DNA from: DAHUXD01 sp963805495
Lineage (GTDB): Bacteria; Acidobacteriota; Thermoanaerobaculia; UBA5066; Gp7-AA6
Assembly (NCBI GenBank): GCA_963805495.1
Contig: CAWDUQ010000001.1
Location: 496,001 to 560,000 of the forward strand
DNA length: 64,000 bases
Reading direction: 5' to 3'
Part shown: positions 7,834 to 16,010 of the stretch, in pieces
Position numbering within the stretch: position 1 is the stretch's first letter
Layout: each line of letters starts with the position of its first letter
Notes under the pieces: model-generated
The model's database searches: none
What the model saw: the letters and a program-made list of their open reading frames with translations, nothing else
Told to the model about the DNA's origin: nothing
Translations under genes and position numbers: made by a program

Positions 7834-7848
7834 TCGTGTATTCCTGTA
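7818..7848 (+). repeat. 20 bp direct repeat, right copy, running into module-boundary repeat
   Basis: Bases 7818-7837 are identical to 7448-7467. Bases 7826-7848 repeat the boundary sequence at 4968-4990 with one difference. Rhs module 3 starts about 20 bases further on. Confidence 0.7.
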
Positions 7849-7883
7849 TTCCTTGACCGAAGCGAGGTCGGGCCTTTGACACT

Positions 7884-8951
7884 TTGCCCTCCACCCACGG
7901 CCACCCGCGCTTCCCCAACGGCACGGACTCGGCGGCCTTGACTGAGACCTTCTCCTACACCAACGGCATGCTGAGCTCGGTCGCGCTCTCGGGCAGGAAG
8001 ATCGACAGCTCCTCGATCACCGCCGCCACCATCACTCCGCTGTACACGCCTGCCGGGACCCTCAAGAAGTACACCGTCGCCCAAACCGGAGGCGCCACGC
8101 AGGCCACCACGATCACCCAGGACTCGACATTGCTGCCCCGGCCGAGCTCGATCTCGACGACCCTCGGGGGCTTTGCGACCGGCACCTACACCTACGACGG
8201 CGCGGGCAACGTGCTTTCGATGGGATCGGACAACTTCAAGTACGACAACCGTTCGCGCCTGATCTCGGCCTATTACAACTCGGGCAGCACGTGCACGGAC
8301 TCGGCCGGCAACACGGGACGCAACCAGTGCTTCGCCTACGACCGCTGGGCCAACCTGACGGGCGTCACCGGCACCAACCCGCGCACCCTGACGACCTCGA
8401 CGACCACCAACCGTCTCTCGTCGGGCTCGTACGACAACCGCGGCAACCTGCTGACTTTCGGCGGGCAGACGCTTACCTGGGATGACCTCTCCCGGCAGAG
8501 GAAGGACCTCACCGCCTCGGTCACCTGGCAGTACCTCTACCGGGGCGACCCCGAGCGTCTGGTCCGCATTCCCTGGTGGGGCACTTCCGGCCCCAATGTG
8601 ACCCGGCGCGAGGCCGCCCGCTACTTCACGCAGGGCGAGGGCTGGACGCCCTCGACCGGCTGCACGGAAACGGGCCGCTCCTTCACCGACGTGCACTGCG
8701 GCGACCAGGACTGGCAGCCGATCGAGACCTTCTTCGACCAGGGCATCACCGCAGGATGCGGCTCCGGCAACTTCTGCCCTGACACCGCCATCACACGCGG
8801 CCAGATGATGGTCTTCCTGCTGAAGGTCGAGCACGGCTCCTCCTACTCCCCGCCCGCCTGTACCGGCGTCTTCGCCGATGTCCCGTGCCCGAGCGGGGCA
8901 CGCCGATCCAGAAGGTCGACATCGCCAGCATGCAACGCGACCTCGGACCCG
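7884..8951 (+). pseudogene. Rhs module 3, internally deleted remnant
   Basis: Rhs reading frame is open from about 7860, with a first listed start TTG 7884. This copy retains more of the upstream core than modules 1 and 2 (a LTETFSYTNGML segment and further YD repeats), then the same core and the first SLH-like repeat. At about 8890, within the second SLH repeat (FADVPCPSG), it jumps in another frame to RGTPIQKVDIASMQRD, which corresponds to the segment just before the Rhs core end in the other modules. About 450 bp is therefore deleted. At about 8950 it runs directly into the 3' end of a minus-strand gene. No tip or immunity gene remains. Confidence 0.75.
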
Positions 8952-8954
8952 TCG

Positions 8955-10200
8955 TTACATGCCGTTCAGGCAGACCCCGCTCAACGGCACCGACTCTCCC
9001 TCCGCGAGGAACCGCACCTCGCATCGGTTCGTCAGTGGAAACTCCGCCATCAGCGGGAGCCGGTCGATCTCCCTGCGGGCGTCGGGGCGGATCGGGCAGG
9101 CCGCGATGACGATCCAGGCCGGGCCGGAGACGCGCTCGCTCGCCCCTTCGAGCGAGGGCCGCTGCACCTCGCCTCGCCCCGTGTCCGCCCAGTAGTAGCC
9201 GAGGTTGCGAAACGTCCAGAGGTTGATCGCGACGAGACGCTGGTTCGGCGCGACGTTCCGGCGCAGGTAGTCGGCGACCTTGTTCCATTCGGGCCGGCCG
9301 TGGTCGTAGTAGGCCGAGAGAGTGCGCGCGTCGAAGACGAGCACGAGGCCGACGGCGGCGAGTCCCGCAACCCGGAAAAGGTGCCTGGAGCCCGTTTGCG
9401 AGACCGCGAAACCGGCCAGGAGGATGGCCGCGAGCCACGCCGGCAGGAGATAGCGGACTGCCGGGTAGTGGGGCCTCACCTGCAGGATGGCGACGATAAG
9501 CGCTCCACCGAGGACGAGCCAGGCGCCGGCGAAGAGTGCCAGACGCGAGCGCCGCGCCAGGACCAGGCCGATGGCGACCAGTCCCCAGAAGGCCCAGGAG
9601 CCGGTCGAGAGCGGTTCGACGAGCCAGTCGCCCGTGCCGAGGACCTGCACGAGAGCCACGCGAGATCCAGCCTCTCGGCACCCACGGGCCGCGTCTTTCG
9701 GGCGCCCCGGAGGACGACCGGCAGCCAGGGCAGATAGACAACGGCCCAGCCCGCGAGCGCGATCGGGAGCGTCTTCCACAAACGCCGGAGGCTCGTTTTC
9801 CGGAACAGTGCGATGAACCCGATCCCGAGTAGGCCGGCGAAGAGTCCGGCGAAGTAGAGCGTCCAGGCGGCCGCGAGCACGGACAGGAACCAGAGCCAGC
9901 CGAACGCCGCCCGCGGCCGGCGACGGTAGGCCTCGAGGGCCGCGAGGCTCGCGAGGAGCAGGAAGAGACCAAGCGAGTAGGGCCGGACTTCCTGCGAGTA
10001 GCGAACGTGGATCGGCGAGAAGGCGAGCACGAGTCCGGCGACGAGGCCCGCGAGCGGACCGAACCACCGGCGGGCGAGGAAGATCACGAGCGCGACGGCA
10101 CCAACACCCGCGAGGGCGCCGGGGATCCGCCGGGTCCACTCGCGTGCGCCGGCCCGGCTGAGGAGCGCCTGCAGGGAAAACTCGAGCGGGGGATGGACGA
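8955..10200 (-). pseudogene. GT39/GT-C-type membrane glycosyltransferase, truncated and frameshifted
   Basis: Minus-strand remnant ending at TAA 8955-8957. The upstream half, in one frame (about 10200 to 9660), encodes HPPLEFSLQALL, matching the His-Pro-Pro-Leu loop of dolichyl-phosphate-mannose-type glycosyltransferases, then a run of hydrophobic helices and the YSQEVRPYSLGLFLLL motif. Between about 9642 and 9660 the frame shifts and the second half continues in another frame (LVQVLGTGDWLVEPL, more helices, then a soluble tail). The N-terminal catalytic loop with its Asp/Glu is absent because the gene is cut near 10200, where a plus-strand TPR fragment begins. Intact relatives are about 500 residues. 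It is very probably non-functional. Confidence 0.72.
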
Positions 10201-10788
10201 CTCCGCGGCGCGCGCTGCAGTCGCGGAAGGCCTCGCCCTCGCGAGCCTTGGCCGCCGGGACGAAGCCATCTCGCGCTACCGCCAGGCGCTGCCTGTATTC
10301 GAACGCCTCGGTCTGTGGAACAACTACGTGGGGGCCATGAACAGTCTTGCCACGGTCCTGCAGAAATCCGGGCGCCTGGATGAGGCGCGGCGCGACTTCG
10401 CCCGAGCATTCCGTCGCCTTTCGCGAACCGAGCACCGCTCGTGGCTCGGCTTCCTGCGGCAGGGACTCGGCGAGATCCTCTTTGCGGCCGGGAAGTTTCG
10501 AGAGGCGGCTGACTCCTATGAACGAGCCGCGGGGCTCTACGCCGACAGCGAGCTACGCGCGCGCGAGCTCGATGCCCGGCTCGCCGAGGTCGACAGCTGG
10601 GTACGGGCCGAACGTCATGACACCGCGAGCAGCCGACTTCGGACGCTGTCTCAATCCGTGCGCACGGATCGAAATCTGGAGCCCGCTTGCGCCGAGAAAT
10701 GTTGGCCGCGCTGGCAAGCGTGAAGGGTGACGTCGAACAGCTCGAGGGCGTTCGCACCCGCATCCGGAACCTGCTCGCGATTCCTTAG
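10193..10788 (+). pseudogene. TPR-repeat protein fragment
   Basis: From about 10193 the plus strand encodes three TPR-like helical pairs: LALASLGRRDEAISRYRQAL, then a NSLATVLQKSGRLDEARRDF unit and a GEILFAAGKFREAADSYERA unit. Near 10680 a one-base shift breaks the frame; the other frame continues with REMLAALASVKGDVEQLEGV and ends at TAG 10786-10788. The ATG at 10193 is at the junction with the glycosyltransferase remnant and has no clear ribosome binding site, so this is the C-terminal end of a larger TPR protein that has lost its start. Confidence 0.6.
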
Positions 10789-11144
10789 ACCCTCCCGGCA
10801 ACTCGAAATAGTTTCGTTCGGCGGGTCTCATTTGAGGCCCCGCGACAACACTTAGATAGCGAGTCACGGCGGAGGAGCGCTCCACACCGCCTCGGTCTGG
10901 CCCCGACGGGCCGGCCAAGGAGGCAACGGTGTTGGATGTCGACGGCCCAACCCCCTGGTAGCGGTGCGTTCGATGGGTCCGGAGTGCCGTGTGACTGTCC
11001 ATCGTCGAGACAGAAACGCGCTCCGGGCCCGTCACCTAAGTTTTCTTGTCTCAGTCTTCCCTTTCCGAGGCCACTTCAGATCCAGGTGGGAACTTTTCAC
11101 GACGCCCATCTCGAGCTCGATCGCGAAGGCGGAAGGAGCAGGTC
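10789..11144. other. Gene-poor interval with ideal Shine-Dalgarno before a 10-codon ORF
   Basis: No conserved gene is visible. AAGGAGG at 10917-10923 precedes GTG 10929, which opens a 10-codon frame ending TAG 10961 (VLDVDGPTPW). ATG 10936 opens a 70-codon frame ending 11148 whose composition is Pro/Ser/Arg-rich and unconvincing. A weak TTGAGG/TTAGAT pair sits at 10832-10857. This may be the leader of the downstream genes or decayed sequence. Confidence 0.35.
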
Positions 11145-11333
11145 ATGAAGATTCGGGCGTGGTTGATTGCGTGCTTCTCGGCAGTGTGGGCGATGGTTTC
11201 TCTAGCCGGGTGGGCGCTGGCTCAAGAGGCCAGTTTGCACATCCGGATCTTGCGACGCGGTCGCGTCGCAGAAGCTGATGTCAGGCAAGGTATTGGAGGT
11301 AGCGGCCCGGGCGCTCTCACTGTTCTGCTTTAA
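11145..11333 (+). CDS. Small exported peptide, possibly truncated
   Basis: A 62-residue frame from ATG 11145 with GGAAGGAG at 11131-11138 as a good ribosome binding site. Residues 1-27 are a clear signal peptide (MKIRAWLIACFSAVWAMVSL then AGWALAQ). The mature part is only about 35 residues, basic, with no recognisable domain. It ends eleven bases before the next gene and probably shares its transcript. The short mature part suggests a truncated exported protein or a decayed relative of the neighbouring signal-peptide genes. Confidence 0.4.
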   Translation: MKIRAWLIACFSAVWAMVSLAGWALAQEASLHIRILRRGRVAEADVRQGIGGSGPGALTVLL

Positions 11334-11344
11334 AGGAGAACAAC

Positions 11345-13513
11345 ATGGTAACCCCCAAAAGAGCAGTCTGTGCGGCAATCGCGTTTCTGCTCGGTGCATC
11401 GGTTTTCGGCCAGCCTGCCCAGTGGTCACGGATCAAGATCGATACGATTTACGAACATTGGCTCAAGAACCAATTTCCGAGCAACGACCTGTATGTCGAC
11501 GACGTTGTGAACCTTAAACCGCCTCCCGGCTCCTTTATGGCTCAGAGCCTCGCGAATCCTCATGTTCTCCTCCCGGATGACCAGACTAACGACTGGATCA
11601 TCGGCACCTACGGAACCAAACTGGACGGTCCCGGGGATTCGATCTATGTGCTTCGCAGGCACTCGATCGACGGCGACTACGACATCCCATCCTCGGCCGC
11701 CCTACCGGGCGTCTCCGGCCACGGCCTCGGTGCGGGAATGGCGATGGTCAAGGCTCCCGTGGCCACGTCAACGGGCCGGCGCTATTTCGGGCTCGTGCCG
11801 GTGCTCGGTTCGACAGGCTGGATTACCTGGGCTTCATTGGACGCCAATGGCTCGACATGGTCATTCTTGGGAGCGAACGGGACCGCCGTCACCGATCCTT
11901 TGTCGTCGGTGAAGCTCATTCGACGGGCGGATCTCAGCGGCCAGTGGCAGCATCCGTCCATCGTGTATGCACGCATTCTTAACGTGGACTACTTTTTCGT
12001 CGTGGTAGGGTACAGCGGCGCTTGCGGCATAACTGCTTCCTGGTTCCGTCTGACGTTCGATCCGTCCAATTCCAATGGCTTCGGCTTGAAGTTCGACACG
12101 GGCCTGAACTCTTACCTCGTGCAACGTTGGAACGGGTCGTCCTTCATCAACACGAATGGAGAAGTAGATAATCAGGACTTGTGGCAGTGTGCGTCCGTAG
12201 CACCCACGGACGCCAGCGGCAACGGAAACGGAGCCGCGGACCCGATGGATCTCGTCTCGCTCAAGAAAGCCGACGGCAGCTTCGATTCGATCCTTTTCGT
12301 CTACATGCCGGTGAGGGATTTCGGCAAGAGCCCGAGCAGGCTCGCGTACAGCAAGGCTTCGCTCCCGACCACCGCCACAGGCAACTTCCAATGGGGGCCG
12401 CTCCACGTTCTGGACACATCAATACTCTGGGACAGAAACACGTTCTCGGGTGCCCATACCTACAACGCCTGCGGCTCAGGCGGCGGAAATTACATGGGCG
12501 TCAATCAAGGGACCGCCGGCTTGGCCGACAAGCTATTTGGCCATATCGCTTGCTACCGCGACGACCAATATTCCTCGACGGATCCTGGATGCTTCTGGAA
12601 TTGCGGTGATCAGCCGCAAGGCCTTCTTCCGGTGCTTCTCAAGCAGCAGACGCTAGGAATCGACTCGATTAGCCCTTCAAGCGGCCCCCGAACGGGTGGA
12701 ACTTCAGTGACCATCGCGGGTGAGGGCTTCGCCGTTGGTGCTACGGTGAAAGTCGGTGGATCGATGGCGACGAATGTTCAAGCGACGGCGAGCTCGATTA
12801 CCGCCAGGACGCCCGCGCATAGCGCTGGTGTGGCCAATGTCAGCGTCTCGGTTGGCGCGGACAGCGACGTCGTCTCAAACTCATTTGTCTTTGACTTTGA
12901 CGATGTCAGCAGCGCATATCCGGACCACGCGGCGATCGCGACACTCGTTAGGAATGGCGTGACTGTCGGGTGCGGAACAAACACGTTCTGCCCGGACAGC
13001 CCCGTTACGCGAGGGCAGATGGCACCGTTCCTCCTCAAGTCTCGATACGGGTTTCGGTACCCGCCTCCTCCGCCAGAGCCCTTCTTTACGGACGTGCCCT
13101 CGACGAATCAGTTTTCAGCCTGGATCGACGCGATTTTCAGGATGGGCATTACGGCTGGCTGTAGTGGTACCGGCACTTGCAGTGCGCCTGATGGCAACAC
13201 GCAGTATTGCCCAGATAACAATATCCTGAGACAGCAGATGGCGGTCTTTCTGCTAAAGACGGCTCACTACACAGGTAACCCGTATCTCCCGCCGTCATGC
13301 TCTAGTTCGGGCATCTCGATTCCGGATGTTGCCTGCCCGTCACCGTTCGCGGATTGGATCTACGAGGCGGTTAAGCGCGGATTCATGCTCACTTGTGGAA
13401 CCGGTACCTACACTTGCAGCCTCCCATGCGTGACTGGAGGCTTCTGCCCCAACGCGCCAGTAACCCGGAAGGCGATGGCCCAGCATCTCGTGTCGACGTT
13501 CAGTCTGAAATAG
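11345..13513 (+). CDS. Exported IPT/TIG protein with three C-terminal SLH-like repeats
   Basis: A 722-residue secreted protein starting at ATG 11345 behind AAAGGAGAA. Residues 1-22 are a signal peptide ending near FGQ. Residues about 25-430 form an unrecognised region rich in Trp/Gly/Asp. Residues about 436-515 are an IPT/TIG immunoglobulin-like domain (SISPSSGPRTGGTSVTIAGE). Residues about 517-569, 580-642 and 659-722 are three SLH-like repeats, each with an F(T/D)DV or IPDV opening, a Cys-Gly-containing centre, CPD or CPN and a basic-x-x-Met-Ala segment near the end. SLH repeats anchor proteins to the cell surface. The Cys-rich style is the same as in the Rhs modules upstream. A hairpin follows the stop at 13543-13570. 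Confidence 0.78.
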   Translation: MVTPKRAVCAAIAFLLGASVFGQPAQWSRIKIDTIYEHWLKNQFPSNDLYVDDVVNLKPPPGSFMAQSLANPHVLLPDDQTNDWIIGTYGTKLDGPGDSIYVLRRHSIDGDYDIPSSAALPGVSGHGLGAGMAMVKAPVATSTGRRYFGLVPVLGSTGWITWASLDANGSTWSFLGANGTAVTDPLSSVKLIRRADLSGQWQHPSIVYARILNVDYFFVVVGYSGACGITASWFRLTFDPSNSNGFGLKFDTGLNSYLVQRWNGSSFINTNGEVDNQDLWQCASVAPTDASGNGNGAADPMDLVSLKKADGSFDSILFVYMPVRDFGKSPSRLAYSKASLPTTATGNFQWGPLHVLDTSILWDRNTFSGAHTYNACGSGGGNYMGVNQGTAGLADKLFGHIACYRDDQYSSTDPGCFWNCGDQPQGLLPVLLKQQTLGIDSISPSSGPRTGGTSVTIAGEGFAVGATVKVGGSMATNVQATASSITARTPAHSAGVANVSVSVGADSDVVSNSFVFDFDDVSSAYPDHAAIATLVRNGVTVGCGTNTFCPDSPVTRGQMAPFLLKSRYGFRYPPPPPEPFFTDVPSTNQFSAWIDAIFRMGITAGCSGTGTCSAPDGNTQYCPDNNILRQQMAVFLLKTAHYTGNPYLPPSCSSSGISIPDVACPSPFADWIYEAVKRGFMLTCGTGTYTCSLPCVTGGFCPNAPVTRKAMAQHLVSTFSLK

Positions 13514-13542
13514 ATAGGTGCGAGCAACGGCCTATCGCGCGC

Positions 13543-13570
13543 GGTGGTCGGTCCCGCAGGGCCGGCCACC
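13543..13570 (+). terminator. 12 bp hairpin after the SLH protein gene (possible terminator)
   Basis: GGTGGTCGGTCC (13543-13554) pairs with GGGCCGGCCACC (13559-13570), including two G-T pairs, around a four-base loop. It lies 30 bases after the stop at 13513. There is no U-run, so an intrinsic terminator is uncertain. Confidence 0.4.
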
Positions 13571-13596
13571 GAAGCCGTTTGCAAGGAGGAGCCGCA

Positions 13597-13710
13597 GTGT
13601 CGCTGAGTAGTCGTCGGAAGACATCGGGAGCTGTGCTTCTCGCCGGACGTAAGCCGTCCGCGAGGCATAGCCCCAAAAGGCCCAGCGACTCGTACCCTCC
13701 TTCACCGTAG
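13597..13710 (+). CDS. Possible 37-residue basic small protein
   Basis: AAGGAGG at 13583-13589 lies at good spacing before GTG 13597, which opens a 37-codon frame ending at 13710. The product is Ser/Arg/Lys/Pro-rich (MSLSSRRKTSGAVLLAGRKP...) with no hydrophobic segment. Only the strong ribosome binding site supports it. It may be chance in a 260-base interval that otherwise holds no gene. Confidence 0.25.
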   Translation: MSLSSRRKTSGAVLLAGRKPSARHSPKRPSDSYPPSP

Positions 13711-13760
13711 CCTTTCGAAGGATCCGTTGTCGTAGGCGCGGGCAGGCCTAGGCGACGGCA

Positions 13761-13766
13761 TATTAT
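13761..13766 (+). promoter_or_regulatory. -10-like box just before the GT-C gene
   Basis: TATTAT ends nine bases before ATG 13775, with no Shine-Dalgarno between, suggesting another leaderless or near-leaderless start. No clear -35. Confidence 0.3.
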
Positions 13767-13774
13767 CGCCTCAG

Positions 13775-15955
13775 ATGAAACCGTCGCGGATGAGCGTCAG
13801 AAGCTGCATCCGGCTCAGTCGTGCATCGTGGGTCGGCGCCACATTGGGCTTGGTCGTGGGAATGCCTTCGACCCGACTGGTTTCGATGGCCTCGCGCCCG
13901 GACCAACTCCCCGGGCTCGCATCGCTCCACGGATTTAGCCCCAATGGATACGTTGCCAGATTCGCGATGTTGATTTGTTGCACGGTTGCAGGATCCCTGC
14001 TGTCGGTTCAGTTCTCAAAGCGTCGGCTCGGTCGTCCGGCCAGCCCCACCGTCCCTCGATCTGTGGCGAGAGCCTCCAAACGCCGTCTCGAGTTCTCGAT
14101 GCCGGAGGAGTACCGCCTCCTGCTCCCGTTCGTCGTCGCGCATGCCCTCACCGTTTGGGTCTTTCTTCAAGGGAGCCAACTCGCAGTCGTGGTCGCACCG
14201 CTGCTTCTGTTGGGGGCCACTTTCCTGGGATCCCTGGCGTTTTCGGCCGTCTTGGGAAAAGGCGAAGTCGCGCGCGGGTTTCCGTTTCTGGGCAGCGCCG
14301 CCCTGACGCTGCCGGCCGCGCTCTGGCAGTCGCGAACGAGTCACGCGAATGCGATCCTCGCTGCAATTGCGTTCGTGCTTCCGATGGCGTGTGCTCTGGT
14401 GCCGGGTTCGGGGCTACAGCGGACTGCGCGCCGGCTCGGCGTCGCCTTGCTATTGCCCGGGTCGATCACCGTCTTGGCAGCTTCGTCGATGAGCTCTCCC
14501 CGACTCGTGGATATCTTCGAAGACGGTCACGGCACGCTACCCGCATCCGAGTACCTACGCGGCGAGCGTCCATATCGGGACATCCTGCCGGGCCACGGCC
14601 TGATGAGCGACGGGGTGATTCAGCTCGCTCAGATGAAACTGTTTGGTGACGAGTATCGTGGCCTCCAGCTGGGCGACAAGGTATTCGGGGCAATCTACTG
14701 GCCTTCTATTTATGCCGTAGGGTACGCGGCAACTGCGAACCCTGGCCTAGCCTATCTGTGCCTTACGACGTCGTACGTCGCCTGGCCGCAGTACTCTCAT
14801 CAGCGTAGCTTTCCGGCGGTATGGATCATCGCTTTGGCACTGATGGCGTCACGAACGGGAAGGCGTGGCTACTGGATCGCAACCGGCGTCCTGATACCTA
14901 TCGCCCTGTGTTGGGCTGTCGAGTTTGCCGTGTATGGTTCGGTGGCGGCGCTCGCTGCACTGTGGATTGCTCGAGGGCGACGGCTTTCCCACGCGCTCTC
15001 CGTGGCACTGGGCATGGCCGTCTCGAGCGCGGCCATCGGGCTGCTCTTCGGACTGCTCGGGATCGCCACGGAATTTGCCAGATCGACATTCGTCTTTCTG
15101 CCAAAGCTGATCGACGTGTATGCCCTACCGCTCGTCAAGCCAACTCTTCCTGCCTCCGCAGCCGTGGGCGAGCTGCTGAGATACATCAGCGACCGGACGA
15201 CATTTCTCTATCTAGGTGTTGCCGCCGGCCTCGTGATTGTCGCCGCCGCCGTGGCACGGGCACCCGTCATCGGAGCGCGCGGGCGGCAAGCCATTCCGCC
15301 CTTCGCCTTCGTCGTGGCTGCGATGCTCTCCGTCATTGAGCGCAGGCACATCAACTACCCAGCCCTTCTGCTGCCGACCGCGCTGGTCTTGGCTCTCCAT
15401 TGGCTCGCAGGGCGGAGGAGCGAACTGACTGTCCGCGCCGCGCTGGCGCTTTTCATCTCGGTCGGGGTCCTATACTCCTGGCGCCCGCTGGCTGTGATTC
15501 GAGCGGCAGCATCAGAGCTCCGCATCGACAAGGAACCGACCCCCTTCGCCACTCTGGCGTATCCGGCCCGCGCACGCGGCGCTCTCTTCACGGCGGCCGA
15601 CGCCAGACTCGTCCGAGCGACAAATGCCTTTCTGGCGGAAGCCGGGCTATCGCCGGAGGAAACATGGCTCGACTTCGCGAACGTGCCAGGCCTGTACTAC
15701 CTGTTCGACCGGGATTGCCCGATTCGGTATTACGAGGTGCCCTACTACGAGACGCCGAGCGCGCAGGCAGAGGTGATCGAGGCGATCGAGCGGAATCCAA
15801 GCGTGCGTGCAGTTCTGGTGGCGGACGGTCTGCCCTCCGAGCCGATGGATGGCGTCGAGAACCGGCTCAGAGCGCCGCGTGTTGCGGCCTACATTCAGCG
15901 AGCGTTCCGGCCGGCTTTCCGGCGAGACGGGGTCGAGTTCTGGCTGAGGAAATGA
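13775..15955 (+). CDS. Large polytopic membrane protein, GT-C glycosyltransferase-like
   Basis: A 726-residue protein with about a dozen hydrophobic segments between residues 20 and 590 and a soluble C-terminal domain of about 140 residues. An EDGHGTLPASEYLRGERPYR segment (about residues 250-270) between membrane helices resembles the Asp-Gly-His / 'G-x-x-P-Y-R-D' loop of lipid-linked-sugar glycosyltransferases (GT-C fold), where acidic residues face the periplasm. The gene is monocistronic, and a TATTAT box close to ATG 13775 suggests little leader. Codon use looks less GC-biased than in the core genes downstream. A role in surface polysaccharide or protein glycosylation is plausible, but substrate is unknown and the family call is by topology and this loop only. 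Confidence 0.6.
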   Translation: MKPSRMSVRSCIRLSRASWVGATLGLVVGMPSTRLVSMASRPDQLPGLASLHGFSPNGYVARFAMLICCTVAGSLLSVQFSKRRLGRPASPTVPRSVARASKRRLEFSMPEEYRLLLPFVVAHALTVWVFLQGSQLAVVVAPLLLLGATFLGSLAFSAVLGKGEVARGFPFLGSAALTLPAALWQSRTSHANAILAAIAFVLPMACALVPGSGLQRTARRLGVALLLPGSITVLAASSMSSPRLVDIFEDGHGTLPASEYLRGERPYRDILPGHGLMSDGVIQLAQMKLFGDEYRGLQLGDKVFGAIYWPSIYAVGYAATANPGLAYLCLTTSYVAWPQYSHQRSFPAVWIIALALMASRTGRRGYWIATGVLIPIALCWAVEFAVYGSVAALAALWIARGRRLSHALSVALGMAVSSAAIGLLFGLLGIATEFARSTFVFLPKLIDVYALPLVKPTLPASAAVGELLRYISDRTTFLYLGVAAGLVIVAAAVARAPVIGARGRQAIPPFAFVVAAMLSVIERRHINYPALLLPTALVLALHWLAGRRSELTVRAALALFISVGVLYSWRPLAVIRAAASELRIDKEPTPFATLAYPARARGALFTAADARLVRATNAFLAEAGLSPEETWLDFANVPGLYYLFDRDCPIRYYEVPYYETPSAQAEVIEAIERNPSVRAVLVADGLPSEPMDGVENRLRAPRVAAYIQRAFRPAFRRDGVEFWLRK

Positions 15956-16010
15956 TCCGCTCGAGGCCATGCATCCGATGGATGCGGGCGTCCAGAGCCT
16001 TCTAAGCCGC

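Noticed and set aside
10936..11148. 70-codon ORF in the gene-poor interval
   Set aside because: Pro/Ser/Arg-rich, no domain, poor spacing to the ribosome binding site, and it overlaps the start of a better-supported signal-peptide ORF.
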